Shown piece after piece: positions 7,778 through 17,425 of a stretch of 64,000 bases of DNA; within the stretch, counting starts at the first letter, position 1; every line of letters begins with the position of its first letter. A program made the translations under genes and the position numbers. The notes beneath the pieces were generated by a model. That model worked only from the letters and a program-made list of their open reading frames with translations. It did no database searches and was not told the DNA's origin. This DNA is from Polycyclovorans algicola TG408 (lineage in GTDB: Bacteria > Pseudomonadota > Gammaproteobacteria > Nevskiales > Nevskiaceae): the NCBI RefSeq assembly GCF_000711245.1, contig NZ_JOMH01000001.1, positions 3,156,830-3,220,829 on the forward strand. The letters are read 5' to 3'.

Positions 7778-9370
7778 ATGACGTCTTCTCCAGCACGGAC
7801 GCCCGTCCGCCGCGCGCTGCTTTCCGTGTCCGACAAGTCCGGCATCGTTGAACTGGCCACCGCCCTGCACGACCTCGGCGTGGCGCTGCTGTCCACCGGC
7901 GGCACCTTCAAGACCCTCACTGCCGCCGGCCTGCCGGTGACCGAAGTGTCGGCGCACACCGGCTCGCCGGAGATCATGGACGGCCGGGTCAAAACCCTGC
8001 ACCCGAAAATTCATGGTGGCCTGTTGGGCCGTCGCGGCACCGACGACGCGGTGATGGCCGAGCAGGGCATCGCGCCCATCGACCTGCTGGTGCTCAACCT
8101 TTACCCGTTCGAAGCAACGGTCGCCCAGCCTGGCTGCACGCTCGAAGACGCCATCGAAAACATCGACATCGGTGGTCCGGCGATGCTACGTGCAGCCGCC
8201 AAAAACTGGGCCGATGTGACGGTGCTCACCGCGCCCGACCAGTACGACGTTCTGCTGGCGGCGCTGCGTGAACACGGCGGGCTCACGCGCGCCGAGCGGT
8301 TTGCACTGTCGGTGAGTGCGTTCAACCGGGTGGCCCAGTACGACGCGGCGATCAGCGATTATCTGTCGTCACTGACCCTGGACGAATCCGCCACCGGCAT
8401 CGCTGCACGCAGCGATTTTCCCGCACAGTTGAACTTGCACTTCAGCAAGGTGGAAGACCTGCGCTACGGCGAAAACCCGCACCAGTCAGCCGCGTTCTAT
8501 CGCGAACAATCGCCCGCGGCCGGCACGCTGGCAACGTATCGCCAGCACCAGGGCAAGGCGCTGTCGTACAACAACCTGGCCGACGCCGACACCGCCTGGG
8601 CCTGCGTGCGCCAGTTCGACGCGCCCGCCTGCGTCATCGTCAAACACGCCAACCCCTGCGGCGTCGCGCGTGCCGAGTCACCGCTGGCCGCCTACGAAGC
8701 CGCTTACGCCACCGACCCGACCTCGGCCTTCGGCGGCATCATCGCCTTCAACCGCCCGCTGGACGCGGCCATGGCTGAAGCCATCGTCAGCCGCCAGTTC
8801 GTTGAAGTGATTCTGGCGCCGTCCGTCACGCCCGAAGCCCTGGCCATCACCGCCGCCAAAACCAACCTGCGCGTGCTGGAAATTCCGACCGGCGACGGCG
8901 ACAACCGCTTCCACATTCAACGCATCGGCGGCGGCCTGCTGGTGCAGAGCGTAGACGACCGCGTCGTACAACGGCCCGACCTGAAGGTGGTCAGCCAGCG
9001 CGCGCCCACCGAGGCCGAGCTGCGCGACCTTCTTTTCTGCTGGCGCGTGGCGAAGTTCGTCAAGTCCAACGCCATCGTCTACGCCCGCGACGAACGCACC
9101 ATCGGCGTCGGCGCAGGACAAATGAGCCGCGTCTATTCGGCCAAAATTGCCGGCATCAAGGCCGCCGATGAAAAGCTGCAAGTCGCCGGCAGCGTGATGG
9201 CCTCGGACGCCTTCTTCCCCTTCCGCGACGGCATCGACGCGGCCGCGGCCGCCGGCATCAAAGCCGTCATTCAACCCGGTGGCTCGATGCGCGACGGCGA
9301 AGTGATCGCCGCCGCTGACGAGGCCGGCATGGCCATGGTGTTCACCGGCGTGCGGCACTTCAGACACTGA
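7778..9370 (+). CDS. purH: Bifunctional AICAR formyltransferase / IMP cyclohydrolase
   Basis: Catalyses the last two steps of purine synthesis, AICAR to FAICAR to IMP. The 530-residue protein has an N-terminal MGS-like IMP cyclohydrolase domain ([28 protein letters not shown]). The C-terminal formyltransferase domain carries [12 protein letters not shown] and the catalytic KHANPCGVA (Lys-His). It ends with the conserved [18 protein letters not shown] and [11 protein letters not shown] placed the start at the ATG at 7778, just after fis, rather than at upstream in-frame starts inside fis. Length is normal. Confidence 0.97.
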   Translation: MTSSPARTPVRRALLSVSDKSGIVELATALHDLGVALLSTGGTFKTLTAAGLPVTEVSAHTGSPEIMDGRVKTLHPKIHGGLLGRRGTDDAVMAEQGIAPIDLLVLNLYPFEATVAQPGCTLEDAIENIDIGGPAMLRAAAKNWADVTVLTAPDQYDVLLAALREHGGLTRAERFALSVSAFNRVAQYDAAISDYLSSLTLDESATGIAARSDFPAQLNLHFSKVEDLRYGENPHQSAAFYREQSPAAGTLATYRQHQGKALSYNNLADADTAWACVRQFDAPACVIVKHANPCGVARAESPLAAYEAAYATDPTSAFGGIIAFNRPLDAAMAEAIVSRQFVEVILAPSVTPEALAITAAKTNLRVLEIPTGDGDNRFHIQRIGGGLLVQSVDDRVVQRPDLKVVSQRAPTEAELRDLLFCWRVAKFVKSNAIVYARDERTIGVGAGQMSRVYSAKIAGIKAADEKLQVAGSVMASDAFFPFRDGIDAAAAAGIKAVIQPGGSMRDGEVIAAADEAGMAMVFTGVRHFRH

Positions 9371-9371
9371 A

Positions 9372-9387
9372 GCCGTGGCTCCACGGC
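9372..9387 (+). terminator. Possible hairpin after purH
   Basis: A perfect 7-bp inverted repeat GCCGTGG-CT-CCACGGC immediately after the purH stop. It could form a short hairpin that ends the fis-purH transcript, but it has no T tract, so termination is uncertain. It separates purH from the old end of the CRISPR array. Confidence 0.35.
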
Positions 9388-9457
9388 CGCAGTCGGTTGA
9401 TCAGCCGGGCAAGACTAGCGTGGGCAACCGAATCGCGAACGGCATCCGCATCAATCT

Positions 9458-11767
9458 TTTCTGAGCTGCCTATCCGGCAGTGAACTTTCTAGGAGCAACA
9501 TCAATGACGAATCTCCGTTTCTGAGCTGCCTACCGGCAGTGAACGCGGCAAGACAGCCCTGTTGTTTCTCGCCTATTTTCTGAGCTGCCTATCTGGCAGT
9601 GAACGCGCAGCAACGGCATACGCTACGTGGGCGTGCTTTCTGAGCTGCCTATCCGGTAGTGAACGATCCGCCTCGAAATCGCCCAGGGCTGCTACTTTTC
9701 TGAGCTGCCTATCCGGCAGTGAACATGAATGAAAACCACACCCATGCTGTTTAACGTTTCTGAGCTGCCTATCCGGCAGTGAACGCACCAGACGCCGTCG
9801 CGCATCCGGCAGGACTTTTCTGAGCTGCCTATCCGGCAGTGAACGTTTGCATTCGCGGCCCCGGGCATCAGCTATCTTTTCTGAGCTGCCTATCCGGCAG
9901 TGAACACGATGCGGCCCTGGGCGAAGAGGGTGCGCAGTTTCTGAGCTGCCTATCCGGCAGTGAACCATCGAGTCCGTGCGCTACATGCCCGCCTTTCGTT
10001 TCTGAGCTGCCTATCCGGCAGTGAACACATTGCCCCGCCGTGCTACCTGCGGCCACGGTTTCTGAGCTGCCTATCCGGCAGTGAACCCGCAGCCGGTCAA
10101 TTTCGAGAACACCACCAATTTCTGAGCTGCCTATCCGGCAGTGAACTGGATTATCTGAGCCCGCTTGAGGCTTACGACTTTCTGAGCTGCCTATCCGGCA
10201 GTGAACTTGATGGCCTGACGACGACGGTGACCCAATAGTTTCTGAGCTGCCTATCCGGCAGTGAACTCGGTCGTCACGGCGGTGATCGCGTCGGCATTTT
10301 TCTGAGCTGCCTATCCGGCAGTGAACTCGGCGGCCTGCAGACCACAGTCACCCAGCAGTTTCTGAGCTGCCTATCCGGCAGTGAACATTGCCGGCCTGGA
10401 CGATGCCGTGCAGGACCTTTTCTGAGCTGCCTATCCGGCAGTGAACCGCTGCAGATCGTCGGCACCGCCATTCCGGGTTTTCTGAGCTGCCTATCCGGCA
10501 GTGAACTTCATTCGTTTAATGTCGTTCGGAGGCGAGCCTTTCTGAGCTGCCTATCCGGCAGTGAACAGAACGATGACTGACAAAGTGCCGCTGTTGACTT
10601 TCTGAGCTGCCTATCCGGCAGTGAACAACACGGCCGCAATCGCGCTGCTTGAAACCGATTTCTGAGCTGCCTATCCGGCAGTGAACCGCTCGGCAGTGCG
10701 GGCGGGTGGCAACGTGGTTTTCTGAGCTGCCTATCCGGCAGTGAACCGGACGTGGAAGAAACGGCTGGCGAGTGGAACTTTCTGAGCTGCCTATCCGGCA
10801 GTGAACTTGCCTTCAACCCGGCGGAAGACCCGCCCCTTTTTCTGAGCTGCCTATCCGGCAGTGAACGGCGTTGATCCAGACGGCAAGCGGATTATTAATT
10901 TCTGAGCTGCCTATCCGGCAGTGAACCACACCCAATCCACCAAACACCGGTTTGGCCTTTTCTGAGCTGCCTATCCGGCAGTGAACGCTGTCGTTGATGT
11001 CGACCAGCGCGCCTACCTTTTCTGAGCTGCCTATCCGGCAGTGAACGCTGCCGCCCTTGAGCGTGAGTACCTGACGCTTTTCTGAGCTGCCTATCCGGCA
11101 GTGAACATTTGCGGATACCCAACGCACGGATCGGGCTTTTTCTGAGCTGCCTATCCGGCAGTGAACTGCGGTCAGCACCAGCATCGAGCAGGGGTCAATT
11201 TCTGAGCTGCCTATCCGGCAGTGAACGGCGCGTCACCCTACGTCACCCGCAGCGAGCTTTTCTGAGCTGCCTATCCGGCAGTGAACGGCCGCCAGCACCT
11301 TGGCCTGCTCATCGCTGATTTCTGAGCTGCCTATCCGGCAGTGAACCCCGGCTCGGGGTCTTGCAGGTCCAGCTCGTTTTTCTGAGCTGCCTATCCGGCA
11401 GTGAACATCAGGTCGAGCAGATCGACAAGCCATTCAATCTTTCTGAGCTGCCTATCCGGCAGTGAACCGGCAAGGGCAGCAAAACCCAGTGGATCGGTTT
11501 TTCTGAGCTGCCTATCCGGCAGTGAACACGTTTCGCAAGTTCTTCTGAGCTGCCTGTTCTTTCTGAGCTGCCTATCCGGCAGTGAACCTTCTTCAACTCC
11601 ATCCACCGCCCAACGCTTTTTTCTGAGCTGCCTATCCGGCAGTGAACGTCGCGTACCTCAGCACCGCCTACAGCTGGGCTTTCTGAGCTGCCTATCCGGC
11701 AGTGAACGTTCAAACCGCAGTTCCGCACCGGCCGCGTGGTTTCTGAGCTGCCTATCCGGCAGTGAAC
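9458..11767 (-). CRISPR. Type I-F CRISPR array, leader-distal segment (39 repeats)
   Basis: Thirty-nine copies of a 28-bp repeat (plus strand TTTCTGAGCTGCC...GGCAGTGAAC) with 32-33 nt spacers at a 60-bp period. The complement, starting GTTCACTGCC and ending GCTCAGAAA, is the canonical subtype I-F repeat with the CTGCC/GGCAG stem cut by Cas6f. Transcription therefore runs on the minus strand, away from the cas genes, and this is the oldest part. Consistently, repeats 2-4 from this end are degenerate: the one at 9518 lacks a base, and those at 9577 and 9637 each carry a C-to-T change. The segment ends where an IS30-family element splits the next spacer. Confidence 0.98.
11528..11559 (-). other. 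Repeat-derived spacer
   Basis: A 32-nt spacer that contains 13 bases identical to the repeat (plus strand TTCTGAGCTGCCT) without disturbing the array period. In crRNA orientation it begins GAACAGGCAGCTCAG, that is, a loop-like GAACA followed by the 3' stem arm and handle of an I-F repeat. It does not match this array's own repeat, whose loop is GGATA. It resembles the orphan repeat at 24751-24778 and the guide that follows. Confidence 0.85.
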
Positions 11768-11781
11768 GCCACCGGGCGACA

Positions 11782-11784
11782 CAG
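11782..11784. repeat. Target-site duplication CAG, left copy
   Basis: CAG flanks the IS30-family element here and at 12907-12909. Removing the element and one CAG rebuilds a spacer of exactly 32 nt, which fixes the element ends. Confidence 0.85.
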
Positions 11785-12906
11785 GGCGGATTCAAACCTG
11801 AAGTGCAACACCTGCTACCGAGTAAGGTTCGCGCATGCAGAGCATTTCACCGAAGCGTTACCAGCAACTCCAGCCTGAAGAGCGCGTGACGCTGGCCAGT
11901 TTGGTCCACCAGAAATTCAGTGTGCGTGCGATGTCGCGAGTGTTGTCTCGTTCGCCCAGCACCATCAGCCGGGAGCTGTCTCGCAATCGATCGCCAGCGG
12001 GCTATGGCAGTGCCGCAGCGCGAGCTTTTGTCCAGCGGCGGCGCAGGCTGAACCGCCCTCCACACAAGCTGCACTGTGAAGGCCTCCTGTTCGGGATCGT
12101 CCGTCATTTTCTGGACCTGCGGTGGTCACCCGAGCAGATTGCCCTGACACTGGCAGCGGTGTACCCCAAAGGCCATGAGCACCGCGTGTCACACGAGACC
12201 ATTTACAACTGCATCTACGCCCAGCCCGTGGGCGAGCTCAAGCGCGAGCTGATCGCGACCTTGCGACACGCGCACAACAAGCGCGTGCCACGCAGCAAAG
12301 GCCAGGACCGGCGCGGACAAATCCCGGACATGCTCAGCATCCATCTGCGCCCACCGGAGATCGAAGACCGGCAGTTTCCCGGTCACTGGGAAGGTGACCT
12401 CATCAAAGGTGCGGCCAACGCCAGCGCCGTGGGCACCCTGGTCGAGCGCACCAGCCGTCTGGTGATGCTGGTCAAGTTGCCCGACTTCAAGCCAGCCAGC
12501 GCCGCCAACGTGATGCAAGCCTTCACCGACAAGCTGTTGAGCATTGCCGCACCGATGCGCCAGAGCATGACCTATGACCAGGGCCGGGAGATGACCATGC
12601 ACAAGGAGTTGAGCAAACGCACAGGCATCGCGGTGTACTTCTGTGACCCGCACAGCCCCTGGCAGCGCGGCTCCAACGAGAACATGAACGGCTTGGTACG
12701 GCAGTACCTGCCCAAAGGCACCGATCTATCGGTCTACAGCCAAGAACAACTCGATGCCATCGCCGATCAGATCAACGGCAGACCCCGAAAGGGCTTGGGC
12801 GTACGATCACCGCTCGTGGTCTATCGAGAATTACTCCTGAAATCCACGCAGCACTCATCACTCATCCACTGAAACCAAGGTGTTGCACTTCAGATTTGAA
12901 TCCGCC
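11785..12906 (+). mobile_element. IS30-family insertion sequence, 1122 bp
   Basis: A complete element with 29-bp terminal inverted repeats at 11785-11813 and 12878-12906 that differ at one position. They begin GGCGGATTC and end near GTGCAACACCT. It encodes one IS30-type transposase and is bounded by a 3-bp CAG duplication. It is inserted within a spacer of the CRISPR array, with the transposase opposite to array transcription. Intact ends and ORF suggest a recent and possibly still active insertion. Confidence 0.95.
11835..12872 (+). CDS. IS30-family transposase
   Basis: A 345-residue DDE transposase. The N-terminal helix-turn-helix reads VRAMSRVLSRSPSTISREL (about 31-49). The catalytic domain has HWEGDLIKG (first Asp), TYDQGREM (second Asp) and the terminal SPWQRGSNENMNGLVRQYLP with the catalytic Glu, all hallmarks of IS30. 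The length is normal and there is no frameshift, so the protein looks functional. It starts 50 bases inside the left inverted repeat edge, as expected for a single-ORF IS. Confidence 0.97.
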   Translation: MQSISPKRYQQLQPEERVTLASLVHQKFSVRAMSRVLSRSPSTISRELSRNRSPAGYGSAAARAFVQRRRRLNRPPHKLHCEGLLFGIVRHFLDLRWSPEQIALTLAAVYPKGHEHRVSHETIYNCIYAQPVGELKRELIATLRHAHNKRVPRSKGQDRRGQIPDMLSIHLRPPEIEDRQFPGHWEGDLIKGAANASAVGTLVERTSRLVMLVKLPDFKPASAANVMQAFTDKLLSIAAPMRQSMTYDQGREMTMHKELSKRTGIAVYFCDPHSPWQRGSNENMNGLVRQYLPKGTDLSVYSQEQLDAIADQINGRPRKGLGVRSPLVVYRELLLKSTQHSSLIH

Positions 12907-12909
12907 CAG
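12907..12909. repeat. Target-site duplication CAG, right copy
   Basis: Right partner of the duplication at 11782-11784. The interrupted spacer continues from here to 12924, where the next repeat begins at 12925. Confidence 0.85.
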
Positions 12910-15900
12910 CATGCCACTCTGCATTTTCTGAGCTGCCTATCCGGCAGTGAACAAGGCCATCCTCGGCGGCACCCTCACCAGCCATTTCTGAGCTGCCTAT
13001 CCGGCAGTGAACATGCGGTTTTCGAGTTCGCTGGCGAACTCAAATTTCTGAGCTGCCTATCCGGCAGTGAACATCGAGATGCAGATGTCGTCGATAAACT
13101 CGCATTTCTGAGCTGCCTATCCGGCAGTGAACCGGCTGATGGTCTTCATCTGGCTTTCCAGTTTTTTCTGAGCTGCCTATCCGGCAGTGAACAGCATGTC
13201 TTGCTGCGGCAGGTATTCGAGCAATTTCTGAGCTGCCTATCCGGCAGTGAACCTCACCGAGTCCGACATTCAGGACGTGCTGGGTTTCTGAGCTGCCTAT
13301 CCGGCAGTGAACATGCTCAGCCATATCTCGCCGCACCGTTTCATTTTCTGAGCTGCCTATCCGGCAGTGAACGGGTTGTGCAGACCGATTGATGCGAAGC
13401 CACGTTTCTGAGCTGCCTATCCGGCAGTGAACCAACGCGATAAAGCGGGCGCTCTCGGCGCGTATTTCTGAGCTGCCTATCCGGCAGTGAACTGGCCATG
13501 AACCCCAGCACCGCCACTGAGCTGTTTCTGAGCTGCCTATCCGGCAGTGAACGCCGCGGGTGGTCATGAATCACCACGGGCTTTTTTCTGAGCTGCCTAT
13601 CCGGCAGTGAACATGGCGCGGGCGTTCAATGCCGCCGGCGTAGATTTCTGAGCTGCCTATCCGGCAGTGAACGTTTTTCGAGCACGGGATACTCCATTTC
13701 TGAGTTTCTGAGCTGCCTATCCGGCAGTGAACGCCACGCGTGTACTTGGCCAGGGCGAAGATCATTTCTGAGCTGCCTATCCGGCAGTGAACGGGGCTTT
13801 TGAATGGGGCGCCTGTTCGGGCGTTTTCTGAGCTGCCTATCCGGCAGTGAACGCCGTGTTGGCGGCAACCGCTTCGCCGATGCTTTTCTGAGCTGCCTAT
13901 CCGGCAGTGAACGTCACCGGCTCAAAAAAGTAGGCGTACCAGTCTTTCTGAGCTGCCTATCCGGCAGTGAACCGGGCGCGGCGCACTTGGTCGTCGGTGT
14001 GGGTTTTCTGAGCTGCCTATCCGGCAGTGAACAGGCCGACCAAGCCGCGCTGCGGCCGTTTATCTTTCTGAGCTGCCTATCCGGCAGTGAACGGCCGACA
14101 GAGACGTCACGAACGAGTCGAACTTTTCTGAGCTGCCTATCCGGCAGTGAACGCCCGCGTCGCTCGGGTCGTCGCTGATGCACATTTCTGAGCTGCCTAT
14201 CCGGCAGTGAACTCATAATTCTTGCTTCCTTTTAGGCGGCTTCATTTCTGAGCTGCCTATCCGGCAGTGAACCTGGTCGGCTGCCTTCGCGGCAGTCGGG
14301 TCAATTTCTGAGCTGCCTATCCGGCAGTGAACGGCATAGTGGATCAGCTCTTTGTAGCGGTTCGTTTCTGAGCTGCCTATCCGGCAGTGAACGAACGCCT
14401 TCAACAGAAGCTCCGTGACTTGCATTTCTGAGCTGCCTATCCGGCAGTGAACATCTCTTTGCTGCAAGCCTTGATGATCTTCATTTTCTGAGCTGCCTAT
14501 CCGGCAGTGAACGCACTGAAAAAGCAAACGGCTCCGCATCAGCATTTCTGAGCTGCCTATCCGGCAGTGAACCCAGCATGTTCAGCGAGGTTCGCCGGAA
14601 GGTCTTTCTGAGCTGCCTATCCGGCAGTGAACATCGAGACGGTATACCAGCGCGGCATCGCGCATTTCTGAGCTGCCTATCCGGCAGTGAACGTTCTTCT
14701 GTGCATATAGGGCTGAGTTTTGTATTTCTGAGCTGCCTATCCGGCAGTGAACTCGATCTGGTCCCCGCGCTCGACGACCTTTATTTTCTGAGCTGCCTAT
14801 CCGGCAGTGAACGTCCAGCCACGGCAGTTCGATGGTCAGGCAGCTTTCTGAGCTGCCTATCCGGCAGTGAACAGCGGCCCGCAGCGGGAGTTTCTGGTCG
14901 AGGTTTTCTGAGCTGCCTATCCGGCAGTGAACGCCGAAAGATGCCGGCACGAGAATGTCGGGCATTTCTGAGCTGCCTATCCGGCAGTGAACCACCTAGA
15001 ACGAGGTCATGACGGACGCTTTGATTTCTGAGCTGCCTATCCGGCAGTGAACGATCGCGTGATCTTCGCGCGGCGTGTCTGGGATTTCTGAGCTGCCTAT
15101 CCGGCAGTGAACCACCCGAGGAAAGCTGTTTCACCATGAACGGCTTTCTGAGCTGCCTATCCGGCAGTGAACAAGTGGTCGACGGATTCCACCGCCACCG
15201 TGTTTTTCTGAGCTGCCTATCCGGCAGTGAACCGATTCAGGCGCCAGTATTTTGTAGTCGCAAATTTCTGAGCTGCCTATCCGGCAGTGAACACGACGAT
15301 GCGAATGGCCTCACGCTGTTGGTCTTTCTGAGCTGCCTATCCGGCAGTGAACTTCGCGCATGATTCTAGAGTTCGACCAGTTCCTTTCTGAGCTGCCTAT
15401 CCGGCAGTGAACACAGCGTTGATTGCGCTTACATTGCTTTTTCATTTCTGAGCTGCCTATCCGGCAGTGAACAATTCAAAACAGAAAACGCCGACGATGC
15501 TGTCTTTCTGAGCTGCCTATCCGGCAGTGAACGCGACGAAGACCGCGCGCTCCACGACCATCCATTTTCTGAGCTGCCTATCCGGCAGTGAACCAGGGCC
15601 TGCTGATTATCAACGTGCTGCTTCGTTTCTGAGCTGCCTATCCGGCAGTGAACTTCGTGCCAGCGTTGTCACAGACCGTGGCAATTTTCTGAGCTGCCTA
15701 TCCGGCAGTGAACTCCATAGCCCCGACATTGGCTCCGCATCGGCATTTCTGAGCTGCCTATCCGGCAGTGAACTTTGCATGGCGATGTCGTTCGCCGCGC
15801 GGAATTTTCTGAGCTGCCTATCCGGCAGTGAACGAATCGACTTCGGTCGGGTCGGTGTAATCGAATTTCTGAGCTGCCTATCCGGCAGTGAACGCGGAAC

Positions 15901-16193
15901 GGTTGGGCGTGTCATCCATGTTCCATTTCTGAGCTGCCTATCCGGCAGTGAACCCGGTGACAACGTGTTGCCCGATGGCGTAGAGTTTCTGAGCTGCCTA
16001 TCCGGCAGTGAACCTGAGCAGCACCGGCGTGGCCCAGACTGATATTTTCTGAGCTGCCTATCCGGCAGTGAACCGTTTGAGGTTTGCCAGCACTGCGCCC
16101 TCCATTTTCTGAGCTGCCTATCCGGCAGTGAACGCGTCGCAGTGGACCTCCCCGGCGGCGCATGGTTTCTGAGCTGCCTATCCGGCAGTGAAC

Positions 16194-16225
16194 CGTGCCG
16201 AGAGCGTTTCAAAGTATCTCGTCAA
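16194..16225 (-). repeat. Duplicated spacer, copy 1
   Basis: This 32-nt spacer (plus strand begins CGTGCCGAGAGCG) is identical to that at 17394-17425, twenty repeat units away. The neighbouring spacers differ, so this is not a simple block duplication. Confidence 0.9.
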
Positions 16226-17393
16226 TTTCTGAGCTGCCTATCCGGCAGTGAACAGAATGTCAGTCATGATTTTTGATCCTTAAATTTTCTGAGCTGCCTA
16301 TCCGGCAGTGAACTGTGAATACGTTCATCAGAATGTTTCCTCAGTTTTCTGAGCTGCCTATCCGGCAGTGAACGAATACCAGGGCCTAGGCTTCGCATTC
16401 CTACCTTTCTGAGCTGCCTATCCGGCAGTGAACAGCGTGACGCCATCCGCATCGTTGTCGAGTCTTTTCTGAGCTGCCTATCCGGCAGTGAACGCGTGAT
16501 CATCCGTTGCCCGCAGTTCGAGATTTTTCTGAGCTGCCTATCCGGCAGTGAACAGCGGGTTCGCCTTCCAATTCGTCCCCCGGGTTTTCTGAGCTGCCTA
16601 TCCGGCAGTGAACTCGCCGGATTCCTCGCCGCCGGTGGCTTCGTATTTCTGAGCTGCCTATCCGGCAGTGAACTACCCACCCGCCGAGTTTGAGGCGAAG
16701 TTACATTTCTGAGCTGCCTATCCGGCAGTGAACACCTCGTCGCCGATGCTCGGGTTGCGCGTACTTTTCTGAGCTGCCTATCCGGCAGTGAACTCGGCTT
16801 CGGCAATTAATTCCTTGACGCTGCGTTTCTGAGCTGCCTATCCGGCAGTGAACGCGGTCTTCGTCGCTGCCGTCGAAACGGTGAATTTCTGAGCTGCCTA
16901 TCCGGCAGTGAACGCTGACGAGATCATCCTCGCGGGCATCGGTATTTTCTGAGCTGCCTATCCGGCAGTGAACGTAGACGTGACGATCTACAGCAGCGCC
17001 ATGGATTTCTGAGCTGCCTATCCGGCAGTGAACGTCTTCGCGACTGACCCTGTTACCGGCGTGCTTTTCTGAGCTGCCTATCCGGCAGTGAACCGCGGCG
17101 TGCCGTTCGCTGCCGGATTCGAGCCTTTCTGAGCTGCCTATCCGGCAGTGAACGCGTTCGGTTATGTCGGTTTGGTAGGGGCGGATTTCTGAGCTGCCTA
17201 TCCGGCAGTGAACTTGCGCAAGCCTTCAAGCACGGTCATGGCTCGTTTCTGAGCTGCCTATCCGGCAGTGAACTCGGTCAAAAAATCGCCGTCTGGTTTT
17301 CTCGTTTTCTGAGCTGCCTATCCGGCAGTGAACTCCGCGAGCTGGAACAATGCACGGACCCCGAGTTTCTGAGCTGCCTATCCGGCAGTGAAC

Positions 17394-17425
17394 CGTGCCG
17401 AGAGCGTTTCAAAGTATCTCGTCAA
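17394..17425 (-). repeat. Duplicated spacer, copy 2
   Basis: Identical partner of the spacer at 16194-16225. Two identical spacers with unrelated neighbours suggest repeated capture of one protospacer or an intra-array exchange. Confidence 0.9.
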
